64,000 nucleotides of DNA from Erpobdella octoculata (Eukaryota; Annelida; Clitellata; Hirudinida; Erpobdellidae): positions 7,428,066 through 7,492,065 of the forward strand of contig OZ022238.1 of NCBI GenBank assembly GCA_963978895.1, given 5' to 3'. The notes below the pieces were generated by a model, which was not told the DNA's origin, made no database searches, and saw nothing but the letters and a program-made list of their open reading frames with translations. The first letter of the stretch is position 1. Each line of letters opens with the position of its first letter. Positions 46,401-57,358 of this stretch are shown piece after piece. Position numbers and translations under genes: made by a program.

Positions 46401-47623
46401 GAAATAAACCAACAGAGTGTGAAACTGTATTTGCTTGAATTTTCAGCTGCTTATTTGAGAAACATGAAAAAATGAAAATTTATAAAATAAAAATAAATTT
46501 GATGAACCAGAATTGTTCTCCTTATTTTCAATGGACAACATGTATGAAACGTGAAATGTATTTGTTAAAAGGGAAATTAAACATAATCAAATTAAACACT
46601 TGATTTTAAATTTGTTAATAAAAATAAAAACCGATCAGCTATAATATGTTAGTTAGAAATTTTTTTAATTGAGTCTAATGAGGTATTGTAAGAACGTATT
46701 GATATTTTTGTTTTTATCTATGAAAGCTTTATAAGCCATTTGATGTTTTGGTTATTATTTTTTTATAATGTACTTGATTTCTATCAGCAGCACGTAAATT
46801 TAATAATTTCTATGAATATAATGTTGGCACAGCTTATAACGAAGTATCGCGGCTTTTCCATTAGCGAGGACTGATCATAAAAATTTGTCTAATTAGAAGT
46901 ACAAACTGATGTATACATTTGGATTAATTTCAAATTAATTTTTTTCTGACAGCTTTGTTAACATGACATATCTGTCAAGCAAATTTTGCAAGCAGATAAA
47001 AAAATATAGTTGAGCCTAATGTACAATATACATGATTTTTAAACAAATCATTTGCAAGGTTCGGAATTTAAACAGCTGTAAGGTACTATACCCTAAAAAT
47101 TTCTCAATTTAGGCAGTCTTTCACTCTTTTCGTTAGCCTGTGATCAGCTGAAACATTTTTTCAAAACACTGCTGCAGGAAATGGTTAAGGTTTACAAATC
47201 AATAAACTATATAGTATATAAACAGTCTATATGTATGTGATGTAGCGTCTGTAGGGGTACACATTGCTCGAGAAAAAACACACTGTAACTGAACAAACCA
47301 ACCTAAAAAACCAGAGTCTGAAGCTTAGTCTAACTTATTTATGATGGCTAAGTTATAAAAAGTAGAGGATACAATCTTTAAGCGACAGAACTATAAATTT
47401 TGATTTTAGTTTTTAAAAAAACTAAGCTAAACCTCAAGTAGATAAAATAACTCAAAAAAATAACTCAAATTAAAGTGAACAACTGGCCGGCGAAAAAATG
47501 AATGAAAAATATGGCTGTAGAGAGATAGTTAATTTGGAAAGAACAGACTAAGACATTATTAAAATTAAATTGTTAATTTATTATTTTTTTATTAGGTTGA
47601 ATTTAAAACTTTTTACTTAACAG

Positions 47624-48948
47624 GTTATGGACACATTGCTCCAAAGACTGACAATGGTAAAATAGCCACAATTCTGTACGCCATCGTTGGAATTCCACTC
47701 ACACTTTTCACCATCACAAACTTGGGCTCAATAATGGCCACGTTTTTCCGATTCATATACAGTTACATATTGTGCGGTATATGTCGTTCGATCATGATAT
47801 TTTGTCGTCGTAGAAATGAAAATAAGAAGGCAATCTCGTTATCGGATGTGCAAAACTATCCGACGTCTGTCGTTGTTTCGTGCGATGAACGTTGCCTGCC
47901 GAGCTCCACTATCTATGAAAAAAATCGGCGGTCTCAGAGGTTCTGGCGGCGCAAGAAGAACACGAGTAGCAAAACGGTCAGCTCTAAGAATACTGTTAAT
48001 CCTGATGCTCTTGATAATTCCGACTCTGAACTGGTGGATAGCTCTTTGAACAACCCATTGATCTCGAATGGTAATAAAAACTGCTTGTCTCGTGCGACGA
48101 ATTGCCGCACCAATTTTTTACAAGGCAAGACGCTCTCGTTGGAACGTTTTACTAGTTTTTTACCAAGTAATTCAAAAGTCGTGTGTGGGAAAAGCACAAA
48201 ATCTTTGTCCTCTCTAAAGTTCAGCTCAGCAGACACCTTGCCAAGAAACTTGAATAAAATTTCTCATCAATCTATTAAAACAGCAACTGAGTCCAGGGTT
48301 TGTGGTAATGAAACAATGAACAAACCGTCATTTAATGAAAGTTTGGATGCAAACAGAAACAGAATCTTTGATCCTTTAGACAATTCCAAGTTCAGCTTTC
48401 AGAATGCTGACTCAGAAGATATAGAAATCCCCAATCGAGAAAATGTCTACAACTTTGAAGAAATGGAAACAAATGAAGAAATTCAATTATCAGAGAATCA
48501 GCTACCTTCTCGTGTATCTTGTTGGCTAAACTTGAAAACCGAATTCAGGAACGTCGTCAATGTGAGACACAGCGACCTGTCTCAAGTTCGAGTACCGGTC
48601 AGTGTCAGCATGGTTCTCATGATGGCCTACGTGGCTCTGGGCTTACTCGTGTTCGGTGCCAGTGAAAAGTGGTCGAGCATGGAATGCTTGTACTTTTGTT
48701 TCACCACTTTATCTACTATCGGATTCGGGGACTACGTTCCCGGTGTGAACGTCGAAGAACCGGGCTCTCAGAAGGGCATGATCATGTGCGCTGTTTACTT
48801 GCTTTTCGGACTGGCACTGATTGCAATGTGCTTCGACCTGATTCAGGAAGAAGTTAAAAATAAATTTCGAAGCTTAGGAGAAAAATTAGGATTAATCGAC
48901 TCGAACAATGAAAGCAAACATAAAAGTTCTGATGATGACGACAAATGA
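47624..48948 (+). CDS. Two-pore-domain K+ channel, exon with TM2, loop, TM3, pore 2 and TM4
   Basis: Starts with the second half of the first filter (GYGHIAPKT), giving TTIGYG across the junction. TM2 is ILYAIVGIPLTLFTITNLGS. A long, Ser/Asn-rich cytoplasmic loop of about 265 residues follows, then TM3 (SMVLMMAYVALGLLVFGA), pore helix 2 with the filter TTLSTIGFGDYVPG, and TM4 (MCAVYLLFGLALIAMCFDLI, then QEEV), and a short tail ending DDDDK. This K2P leak channel sets resting membrane potential at the plasma membrane as a dimer. The long M2-M3 loop resembles TRESK (KCNK18) and nematode TWK-18-type channels. The three exons give 750 codons without an initiator. Both filters are intact, so it is probably functional. 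AATAAA is at 49007. Confidence 0.93.
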
Positions 48949-49006
48949 AATGATTTAAGTGCTGAAATACTAAATGATGTATATTATAGTTATTGCTTTT
49001 TTTTTA

Positions 49007-49012
49007 AATAAA
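49007..49012 (+). terminator. Poly(A) signal of K2P gene
   Basis: AATAAA 59 bp after the stop codon; a second AATAAA-like word follows near 49030. Confidence 0.6.
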
Positions 49013-49669
49013 TTGAAAAAAGACATATAATAAATTAGTAGTAATGTTTTTTGATTAAAATCTACACATTTTTCATTTATATCAGTTTTTTATCATTATT
49101 TTCTAAAAATTTAAAAAATAAATTTTGATTAATTATTTTTTTAATAAAAAATTGTGACGGTATTTTTTTTAATAAAAAAAACATTGGTGCGATAAATTAA
49201 TGCAAATTTACTGGTGCTTAATCTATTAGCAAATTAGTAAAGTAGAAGAGACAAGTCGGTAAATTTGTTTCTAATGCTTCTAAAGTTTACAATTGAAAAA
49301 GAAAAGTTTGAAGTATGGTCACACAGGATTGCCCATTTTTCTTTCGTTATTTTTCTTCTCGATTTTTAACTTTTTCTTTTTTCTTCCATCTTTTTTTATC
49401 TTTTTCACTGTACTCCCTTCAATTTTTTAGGGAAGGGGTGGCGTTTTGTCTGTACACTCTTTTTTTCCCTCTTTTTTTCAAATTATATCTTTTTCCATTT
49501 ATCTCTTTTTTGTCCGCACCGGGCATGTGCATTTCACGCTACACCACCGAGTAAACGTAAATGAAATAACAGGGTTATTATAAAATCGTTTACAACCTTT
49601 TTTAAACTTTGTTACGCAAAATAAATCTAGAATTATTTACTCAATAACTTTTTACGTTTGTACCAGAGT

Positions 49670-49855
49670 TGTTCATGGGTCGAATTTTTAGAAAAGTTGC
49701 CCTGACCCGACGCGTTACCGCTTTTAATTTCATGACCCATTTCGTTCTGACCCGACTCGCTTTGGTCCAACCATAACCGACCAACTTTGGTCTAAACCGA
49801 CCAACTTTAGCCTGACCCAATCCGACTCATTTCAGCCTGACTCGAAAACATGAAA
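49670..49855. repeat. Degenerate GACCCGAC-type MITE-like tract
   Basis: Loosely repeated CTGACCCGAC, CCGACCAACTTTGGTCT and TTCAGCCTGACTCG words. G/C-skewed compared with neighbours. Same character as tracts at 14822, 33579, 53825 and 56010. Confidence 0.45.
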
Positions 49856-49917
49856 TCAAATTTATACCAGTGACGTAAATTGGGGGGGGGGGCAGGGGAG
49901 GCATTTGCCCCCCCCCT

Positions 49918-50185
49918 GATTTTCAAAATTTGAATTATTTTACCTAGAGTTTACTATATATTTATTTAATTTTAACTTTACTTAACCTAGTGATGATGCA
50001 ATGCGTATTGGAATCCTTCTGGCGTGTATAGACAATTCGCCCCTCCCCTTGATTTCCAAATTAAAAAATTTTTTTACTTAGAGTTTACTATATAATATGT
50101 TAATTTTAACTTTACTTAACCTCGTGATGATTCAATGCGTATTGGAATTCTTTTTGCGTGTGTAGACAATTTTATATCTTAGCTC
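49918..50185. repeat. Tandem duplication, about 134-bp unit, two copies
   Basis: ACCTAGAGTTTACTATATAT and TGATGATGCAATGCGTATTG in unit 1 recur as ACTTAGAGTTTACTATATAA and TGATGATTCAATGCGTATTG in unit 2. Confidence 0.85.
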
Positions 50186-50404
50186 GATGCTAGATTTACC
50201 AATAACTGCAGAGTAATAATTTGTGTATCAGTGTTGGTCCAAAGATTAGCTGTTTTCTGTGCCAAAATACAATCAGCGAACTCGTGGAATTTTACCCTAT
50301 TAGTGGTATTGATACATTGTTAATTCACTCACGGTTGTCTACATCAAAGTTATTATTTATTACACAAAAATAAAACAAAATTATACCCACCCCATTTTTG
50401 ACAT

Positions 50405-50660
50405 CTTTTTTACAAACTTTTATTTAGGTTACAATCTCTGTTTGTTTGTGTGTGTGTCTTTCTCTGTACGCAAATCTTGCAAGTGAAATTTAACCAGCAT
50501 TTTGACTAGCTAGGAAGTTGAAACTTTCAGCATAGCTTTATATTTGATGAAAATACATGATTCAATTTAAAAACAAACTTTGAACATCTTTTGCATTTCT
50601 AAATTGAATGTATTTGAAATCAAAGTTTGTGTTGAAAAACTCGTTTTTCTTTTACTTGTT
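50405..50660 (+). repeat. R1-type tail repeat (fourth copy)
   Basis: TTATTTAGGTTACAATCTCT, then CTGTACGCAAATCTTGCAAG and GTTGAAAAACTCGTTTTTCT, match the R1 tails at 3484, 10645 and 23560. Confidence 0.7.
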
Positions 50661-50699
50661 TCAATACAATATGATTAAATCATTCATCCCCCTTATACC

Positions 50700-50935
50700 C
50701 AGTGGCGCGTGGCGAATCCAGAATTTTCTGGTGGAGGATTCACATCAGAAATTTTTTTATATTCTTTTCCAAAAAGCTGATAACCGGTAAGGGGTAGTCG
50801 TAAGTATTTTTCAAAAAAAATTTTAAAGACTACCAATTTCTCCTCCCAAAAAAGCTGCGGTTGTTTTCCAAAAACAAGGTATTATACCCAAAAAATTTCA
50901 ATTGATACTCTGATGAGGGATGCATTTCCCCATCC
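50700..50935 (+). repeat. hAT-end fragment
   Basis: CAGTGGCGCGTGGCGAATCC resembles hAT termini. The following sequence (AAAAAGCTGATAACCGG) is similar in style to the interior of 26120-27637. Truncated. Confidence 0.4.
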
Positions 50936-50956
50936 CTCTCTGCTTGTACCTACGTA

Positions 50957-51177
50957 TTTATATAAATGTAAAAGGTAATGTGTGTGTGAGAACATTCGTT
51001 TATCACATCCAAGCCGCAGGAGCAATTTTAACAACATTTGGCATGCAGGTAGACTTCATTGATAAGAAAATTTTGAAAAATTATAAAAAAAATCTGTTAT
51101 TTCTTTGACGTTTCATTGGCAAAAACGAGACAAAACTAAGCACAAAAAACCCGGACAACACCGGGTAACCCTGTCAG
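50957..51177 (+). mobile_element. Small Helitron-like element, second subfamily
   Basis: Begins after A with TTTATATAAATGTAAAAGG, includes ACAACATTTGGCATGCAGGT (the long copy at 511 has a related AATTTGGCATAC block), and ends in the hairpin CCCGGACAACACCGGG, then TAACCCTGTCAG before T. Here the canonical CTAG is TCAG. 221 bp, no minisatellite. Confidence 0.45.
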
Positions 51178-51985
51178 TAAGCTATATAATGGCGGGAAAA
51201 TTTTGCCCCCCCCCCTGGAAAATGCTGAATTTACGTCCCTGATTTATACATATAAAAAGAATGTCTGTTTGTGTGTCCTATATGCATTGCCACACCATTC
51301 ATCCGATCGCAATAAAATTTTTACACAACATTGAAAGTCAATAGAGGAAAGTCTTCGCAAAAAAATGAGATAGGTCACAATGTGAGCGGGAGCGGGAGTG
51401 GGAGAGCTAGCGAAAACGGGAACAGGAGAGCGAGCGTAGGCGGAAACTGGAGAATGAGCGGGAACGGGAGAGCAAGCGGGAAGTGAAAGCGACCGGGAGT
51501 GGAAGATTGAGCGGAAAAGGGAGAGGAAGCGAGAGAGCGAGAAGGAGCAGGAGAGCGAAAGGGAACGGGAAAGCCACAGGGAACGGGAGAACAATGGGAG
51601 CAGGTAAGCGACTGATAACGGGAAAACAAGCGGGAACGGGAAAGCGACCAGGAGCGGGAGAGTAAGCGGGGAAGGAAACAGGAGCAAAAGACAAAAACGA
51701 TAGTAAAACCTCTAAAAACCCCTGGCAACGCCGGGAACCCCGCTAGTTTTTTTTTATAAAAAAAAATTTAGACAAATTAATATTTCAACATTTAACAAAT
51801 AAAATATTTAAAAACAAATCTTAATTACTGTAAATACCGGCAGTTCAAAATCTAATCTATAAATAAGTTGCACCCCTTTGAATAGTATGAAATGGACAAT
51901 TAACAAAATATAATAAATTACATTCAATTACATTCTGAACCTGAATCTGTTAATTCACGAACATCTACAGAAAAATCAATCATCT

Positions 51986-52798
51986 TCAGACTTTTTTTTT
52001 AGCAACCATGATTTCTCCAATATGCTTTCCAATACCATCTGGAACCACTGCCTTCAAAGCCGATTTCATTGCTTCGTGGTCATACGTTGATTTGCAGTAA
52101 ATATTGAGAGTATGAAGAATATCATCTCCATAGTCTGTAAAGTCTACTTTGCATGCATATTTCTTAGACCATATCACATGTCCTCCGGCTTCGTTTATAT
52201 CTTTCTTGAAATCATCTGCTACTGGAAACAAGTCCGTGTAGCCATTGAGACAGTGGTGTAATTCTCGAAGCACGCTATATTTCTGCTGCCCGTTTTCATC
52301 GAAATCAGTTGATTGAGCAGTAATAACCAATAATCCGTTTACTGGATTAACTAAATTGTCAAACAAATGCTTAAAGAAAGCTTTCTGTCGTGGTAACATT
52401 TCATAAATAACCTGAAATAACAGCACGACATCAAATTTCAAATCCGTGGTTGACGAATCATCCCGTAAGACATACTTCCATGTTTCAGCATCTTCTTCAA
52501 TTATTTCAGCGCTTATTTCATCTTGGAACGTATTTTTAATGTTTTCATTTAACGCTGCAATGCAACTATTGTTTTTCTCCACAGCGACAATTTTCTTCAA
52601 ATTAGGAAGACATCTTTTCATGAACTCCAAATCGTATTCTCCAGGACCGGGTCCGATGCTTAGGCAAGATTCTGCCGTTTTGAAAGAATCAATCTGCTGT
52701 CCTATTTGGGACATCAATGGCAAAATCACTTCAGATTCATTTCTGCGGGTTCTAAATTTTTCCAACATTTCTACATTCCATTTCAACTTGTCCGACAT
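51986..52798 (-). CDS. SAM-dependent methyltransferase, histamine N-methyltransferase-like
   Basis: A 270-residue, one-exon class I methyltransferase starting MSDKLKWNVEMLEKF. Motif I is CLSIGPGPGEYDLEFM (about residues 45-60), the SAM-binding glycine loop with GE as in HNMT. An acidic residue at the end of strand 2 is in IVAVEKNN, the motif-II region is IIEEDAETW, and motif IV-like FDVVLLFQVIYEML is followed by ITAQSTDFDENGQQ. The length is close to vertebrate HNMT (about 290). HNMT homologues methylate histamine or similar amines in the cytosol; many invertebrate relatives are uncharacterised, so the substrate is unknown. No break in the frame. Start chosen at the first ATG; a TTG two codons upstream is unlikely. 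Confidence 0.85.
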   Translation of the reverse strand: MSDKLKWNVEMLEKFRTRRNESEVILPLMSQIGQQIDSFKTAESCLSIGPGPGEYDLEFMKRCLPNLKKIVAVEKNNSCIAALNENIKNTFQDEISAEIIEEDAETWKYVLRDDSSTTDLKFDVVLLFQVIYEMLPRQKAFFKHLFDNLVNPVNGLLVITAQSTDFDENGQQKYSVLRELHHCLNGYTDLFPVADDFKKDINEAGGHVIWSKKYACKVDFTDYGDDILHTLNIYCKSTYDHEAMKSALKAVVPDGIGKHIGEIMVAKKKV

Positions 52799-52844
52799 CT
52801 TCAATTCTAGCTTTATTTATCAAAATTACTTAACCAACTTTGTA

Positions 52845-53160
52845 ACAATATATAAAAAGTTAAATGTGTATAATAACGACGTATGTTTTATAAACACCTG
52901 TTTTGTTTATGTTTAAGTATTTATACTCTACTATTGGTCAATAATTTTGATAGCAGGTATACCAAGCTGTGCTTTGGCTTGCTATTTCAAGCACAAACAC
53001 CGCAGTCTTTTGAAATCGATAGTAAAGTTCAAGTACAGCTATTTAGACATAATGTCTGCTGTTTTTTTTATTGCGTTATTATTTTTACCTAACTATTGGT
53101 CAATAATTTCGACAGCAGATGTTACCGGCTGTGTTTTGCGCTTGCTATTTCAAGCGAATA
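52845..53160 (-). promoter_or_regulatory. Putative promoter of the methyltransferase with duplicated CCAAT unit
   Basis: On the gene's strand, TTGACCAATAGT occurs twice (inverted ATTGG at 52933-52937 and 53095-53099). Each is part of a roughly 65-bp direct repeat that also contains GCTTGAAATAGCAAG and an ACACAGC-like word. An AT-rich TATA-like tract (52846-52858) lies 48-60 bp from the ATG. The duplication 160 bp apart suggests functional CCAAT boxes but is not proof. Confidence 0.4.
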
Positions 53161-53204
53161 TAATTTTAACGTTCACCACCTTTAAACTTTTAGCATACAA
53201 ATAG

Positions 53205-53820
53205 CACGCTGGTTTGGTGTTGTATTTCAAGTGTTTTATTAGATATATAATTTTTATATTACTGAGTTCATCATTCTAACTTGTTCATCCTGTTCAATGT
53301 AAGATTCAAGATGATTTTAACACAAACTCAGTTTCATGAGCCATGAACTTCAAGCCACAGTGAAAACGATGAAAAAATTAACAAGGAAAATGAAAACTAA
53401 TTAAATACTGCCCAATTTTAATTATGCATTTTTGTACACTTGCAGCTCACACTGGAAAATATCTAATCGAACAAATTTGCTTAAATTAATAGTAATTACA
53501 ATAAAATGGAATTGCACAAGACAAATTAATACGGCTACCAACACTTTAAACACAGTGAAAGAAAAGCGAAAGTCAAACGAATAAGAAAATAAGAAGCCAG
53601 ATATGACAAACAAAACTCATTTAAATGTAGCCAAATATATACAAATTATATGTAATTTTCCATGGTTGTATTTCTTGTTGCGGATCATAATTAGAACTGT
53701 GCGCCAGTTGCGCTGCTCTGCCAAAAATAAGGTGGCATGTCGCCAATGATTTTACTGTCTTTTTGGGAATTGTTAGATTTTTAATATAAACCGTTTCATG
53801 CCTGAAAACCCCTGGCGCCA
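53205..53820. other. No gene recognised
   Basis: AT-rich. At 53670-53720 a GTTGCGGATCATAATTAGAA word resembles GTCGTGGATCATAATTTGAT at 55760, so a dispersed repeat is likely; otherwise nothing. Confidence 0.4.
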
Positions 53821-53824
53821 AATC

Positions 53825-54080
53825 GGGGCCAGGATCTGCACGGGTCGAACCTTACTTTTAGGGTTTTCAAACGGAACGGACTGGGCTTGAAATCAAACCG
53901 AACCGGGCCGGATCAAAATTTTTCTGATAATTATAGGAATTTTAGACTTGTAAAAACTGGTTGTACCCAAATTGATGCGGGCAGGGCGTGGTCTGCAATT
54001 TTGGCCTATGAAACGGGCGGGCAAAACCGAGTTGCCAACAGGCCATTACGCAAGAAAAACAGCCCGTGTAGTAATCCATT
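53825..54080. repeat. Degenerate GGGCCGG-type MITE-like tract
   Basis: Left end GATCTGCACGGGTCGAACC and, reversed, right end ATTACTACACGGGCTG share TACACGGG or TGCACGGG. The interior has GGGCTTG, AACCGGGCCGG and GGCAGGGCGTGG words. Resembles 14822-15195. Confidence 0.45.
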
Positions 54081-54839
54081 TGGTATGGCTTATGATCTGC
54101 TTGTTTCAGAACTAAAAAAAACTTAAGAAGCAAATAATAACCAGCAGTCTTGCATGACTTTAGGTGACTGATTGCAATGATGATTTCACAGTGTCGATGG
54201 GTTTATAGGAGCAGACGGAATGGGACAAGATTCAGAATATCGTAACTTTTAAGAAGATGGCCCTAGCAGGTGAAATTGTCTATTTACGATGTTGGACAGC
54301 ATAATGAAAAGTCAACAACTTATTGTGAGGTGTCCTGGTCGTTTTCGTCTTTTGATAAAATGTTTAGCCATGAAGAATAGGAAACGTTTGGAATTAGTCC
54401 AATATTTCAAATTATTTAATCGGCAACAGAAATACTATGTGGTACCAGCAATCCAACAGATAGCCTTGTTTTATTGTTAAAAGCTGAGATTGCAGGGACA
54501 CTGACAAATTTACCAATAAACCCTTGTTGAAGTCTATAAAACACAACGTGCTTGACCCATTTTAACGTGCTTTGACTACAGTCCAAGAACATCTTACAGA
54601 TCAAAACCAGACAACAGTAGATGCTTTTAAACAAACAAACAGTGCAAAAATACGTTGTTGATTTGCAGACAAGACAAGATGATCAAACAAGTAACGACGA
54701 AACAGCTAAAAATTATGGAATAGAGCAAAACGTGATCTCCTTATAGTTATAAAATGCAAACTATCTTATTAACATTTGAGCCATTGCTTTTCTAGTAATT
54801 TAGAAACATACTCTTGTCATCTGTCTAATTTAAGTAATA
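54081..54839. other. Decayed sequence, no gene recognised
   Basis: Short open pieces in several frames have the look of an old transposon protein, but no motif can be named. Confidence 0.3.
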
Positions 54840-55339
54840 GGGGAAACCAGACACCCGTGATACTAAATTCCGATTTTTTTTAATTTTACGAAACTGTTGG
54901 AGTTTTTTGTAAGTTGTTTAAGTGAATTGAATAAATGTTCAAAAAACTAACGTATGTGTCTAAAACATTTATTTTAAAAATATCTGGTGAAAAAAGTTAT
55001 ATTTGAAAAATTAAAGTTTCAAAATAGTATCAAGGTTGCCTGTATCTGGGCACCCTTGATATTATGTGGGCTAGCTGCAGATTTTGAATATGGTTTCAAT
55101 TTTTCAAGACTGGATTGCAGACTGATGATTGACTGACTAGTTGTTTAACTAGTTACAACTAGAACTTAGCCAGGGGAATCAATTCACTGTTGCCTGATGC
55201 TTCATCTATTGTGATCAATCCATTGTTTTCCAAAGCTACACCAAATGCAGCCGAATCATTTTCGCCAGGAGTTTGATCAACAGTGACTGATTCATTGTTG
55301 CCAGAGTCTTCACCAACGGCGATCAATTTTGTGTTGACT

Positions 55340-55672
55340 GAAGATTGATCAGCAGATGACTGTTACAGATTGGTCATTATCAACAGGTTCTGGACGACTT
55401 GTGGCACACGATGCTAAGAACTCATCTCAATTGAAAATATTTGCATTGAAAGGCTTGATTCCAGCCTCCTTGAATCCTGCTATAATGTTTAATGGAGTGA
55501 AACCTTATATAATGTTTAATGTAGTGAAACCTTTTGCATTAGCTTAGCTTACAATTCCAACAATGTCAAATATCGTCATAGGCCTTGGATTTGAAACAAC
55601 CCAGTCATCGCATGCAGCGTTGTGAAATCGTTTCAATGGACCGTGGACTGATCTATCGAGTGGTTGAGGTTG
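55340..55672 (-). pseudogene. Tigger-like (DDE_1) transposase C-terminal fragment
   Basis: The minus strand reads QPLDRSVHGPLKRFHNAACD, then DWVVSNPRPMTIFDIVGIV, a stop, FTTLNII, FTPLNIIAGFKEAGIKPFNA, then NIFN. These align with the family pattern LQPLDVGVFGPLK, W-PG--T-DI--L, F----NI--GF-ATGI-PFN--IF after the last catalytic region. A duplication of the TLNII/PLNII piece (AATGTTTAATG words at 55478-55525) is visible. Several stops. Confidence 0.7.
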
Positions 55673-56009
55673 TTTTTTTTTTATAATAGTTTATAGTCCT
55701 ATACACCATGTGTTTTAAGACTGAAACGGCTGTGTGTAAGAAGCACCTAAGTACTTCCTGTCGTGGATCATAATTTGATCCTTTTAACTTTTCCCTCCTC
55801 CTTTCTCCAGGCTTGAGACTGGCTTGCAAAAGCAAGGCGGAGTTGAGGTCGTTTTAGTCTTGATTACTTTTTATTATGACCGGTGTAAATACTTTTTAAA
55901 TTCTGTTTTGAGACTGTTTATTAAAATCGCAAGTGCATTCGAAATGGATTAGTTTGTGCCATTGTTGTATTATACACTTAATAAGCTGGATAAACTAAAT
56001 AATAATAAT

Positions 56010-56175
56010 AATTTTTGGTGCGGGGATGGGGATGGAGACCATTAGAAACGGGGATGGTTAGGAATGGGGATGATACTTCACGGGGATGGGGATGAAGTGT
56101 TCCGGGGACGGTTGGGGATGGAGTTGTAACTTGCGGGTATGGTTGGGGATGGGGATAATAGTTCGTCCCCGCGCA
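56010..56175. repeat. Degenerate GGGGATGGGGA-repeat MITE-like tract
   Basis: Imperfect GGGGATGG/GGTTGGGGATGG repeats. The right end, reversed, is TAGAGGGCTGCGCGGGG, reminiscent of the end at 15190 (TAGAGTATTGCACGGG). Confidence 0.5.
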
Positions 56176-56366
56176 GCCCTCTACTTTAAAAGTGAATTAC
56201 ATCGATAAAGTCAAAATCACAAATCCAAAATAAACAAAAACACAGGAAGAGGAAGGAATTGACGTTTTCAATAGATTGATGCCGTACTCGATTCGACTTA
56301 ATAAGAAAAAAAGAAAAAACGCCATATCATCAAGGGTGCCTTGCTAACAAAGATGTCTGGTCTCCC

Positions 56367-57358
56367 TACCTAGTTTGTTTATTTGAAAGTTCCATTATCT
56401 TTTTAACGCCGCCGAACGCCGCTGCTGGTGAATAAAAAGATGGGGACAAATTTTTCCAGAGTCTTGCTAACGGAAGTGTACTGTATAGTGTACTATTGTA
56501 TATCTGCGTGCTGGGTAGTGTACGTTTAAAACTGTGTACAATTGCTAAAGAAGTTGCAACTCAACAAATATGATTTTAAAAGAACTCGTTTTTTGTTTCA
56601 AATGTTCAGAGAAAGTTTAAAGTTACGCACACCTGAATGACTCCCGTCCAGAACAATAAAATGTTTTCAACAAAGAAAGCGTGGAATAAATAATTAACAT
56701 TTGAAGTCAAGACGTCATAGGAGTTTGGTGTGTTTTTCCAAGCCGAATAACAACGATTATTTAATGTTTGTGGAAGAAAGTGAATTACACAAATAAATGT
56801 TTTTTTGTTTATTTGAAATTTTTTTACTATAACAAATTTCCAATTCTGTTACGTTCAGTTGAATTGACAGTTTAAAATATTAATTTTAATAAAATTAAAA
56901 AAAAACTGTATTCCACTAATTGAAAACTGCACTAAGTTTAACACGTTAGAACACGTTCGCTCCTGTCATCTCTGTTGAAAATTGTAGACTGCAAAAGCGT
57001 GAAGGAGTCATGAGCGTGGAAAATTTTGAAAGCTTAACAATCGGAATCTTTTCCATGGTTGAAAGTACTCGCATTTTCGAACAAAACAAAAAAGACGTCG
57101 TCAAACTCAGTAGCGTGTCAGTCACACGCAAAAGAATTTTTCATTTTATAGTTAAAAATTGAAGTTTATGTTTTAGTGCACTGAAATCAACAAACTGCAT
57201 CAACTTTTCAAACATATAAACAAGACTTTTTTGCATTTTTAGATTATTTTTTGCTTTCGATCAGCAGAAATCCACATCTATAAAAGAAATAAGCGTGTCA
57301 TAAACTTAAATACCTTCAAATGATTTACAATAATAATTTGTAGTGATCATAAGCAGAT
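56367..57358. other. 5' flank of the PAN/FTP gene, no gene recognised
   Basis: AT-rich. A minus frame at 56946-57131 has no recognisable motif. CACATCTATAAAAGAAATAA about 85 bp before the ATG (57272-57291) contains a TATA box-like CTATAAAAG that could serve the gene at 57359. Confidence 0.4.
57275..57285 (+). promoter_or_regulatory. Candidate TATA box of PAN/FTP gene
   Basis: ATCTATAAAAG about 75 bp upstream of the ATG at 57359 gives a plausible 40-50-nt leader. Position and sequence only; unproven. Confidence 0.4.

Larger units (their letters stand above)
49868..51241. mobile_element. hAT-like composite element with perfect 8-bp target duplication
   Basis: Ends CAGTGACGTAAATTGGGGGG (49868) and, reversed, CAGGGACGTAAATTCAGC (51241). 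The flanks ATTTATAC (49860-49867) and ATTTATAC (51242-51249) are identical. Interior: a roughly 134-bp tandem duplication (49918-50185), an R1-type tail (50405-50660), an hAT-end fragment near 50700 and a small Helitron-like copy (50957-51177). No transposase is present. Confidence 0.75.
49861..51746 (+). mobile_element. Helitron-like element interrupted by an hAT element
   Basis: The 5' end TTTATAC is at 49861-49867; the rest resumes at 51242 (ATTTATACATATAAAAAGAA). It continues with the family block (CATTGCCACACCATTCATCC, GATCGCAATAAAATTTTTAC), a GGGAGCGGGAGTGGGAGAGC minisatellite (51380-51665), and the end CCCTGGCAACGCCGGG, then CTAG at 51746 before T. The 1374-bp insert 49868-51241 duplicates ATTTATAC. 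Confidence 0.72.
54840..56366 (-). mobile_element. pogo/Tigger-like DNA transposon remnant
   Basis: TA flanks both ends. The left end is GGGGAAACCAGACACCCGTG and the right end, reversed, is GGGAGACCAGACATCTTTG. The minus strand between 55672 and 55340 encodes fragments of a DDE_1 (Tigger/jerky) transposase. A G-rich GGGGATGGGGAC tract (56010-56175) is inserted. Many stops; inactive. Confidence 0.65.

Noticed and set aside
52446..52916. 156-codon plus frame opposite the methyltransferase
   Set aside because: Antisense shadow of the coding strand; no protein features.
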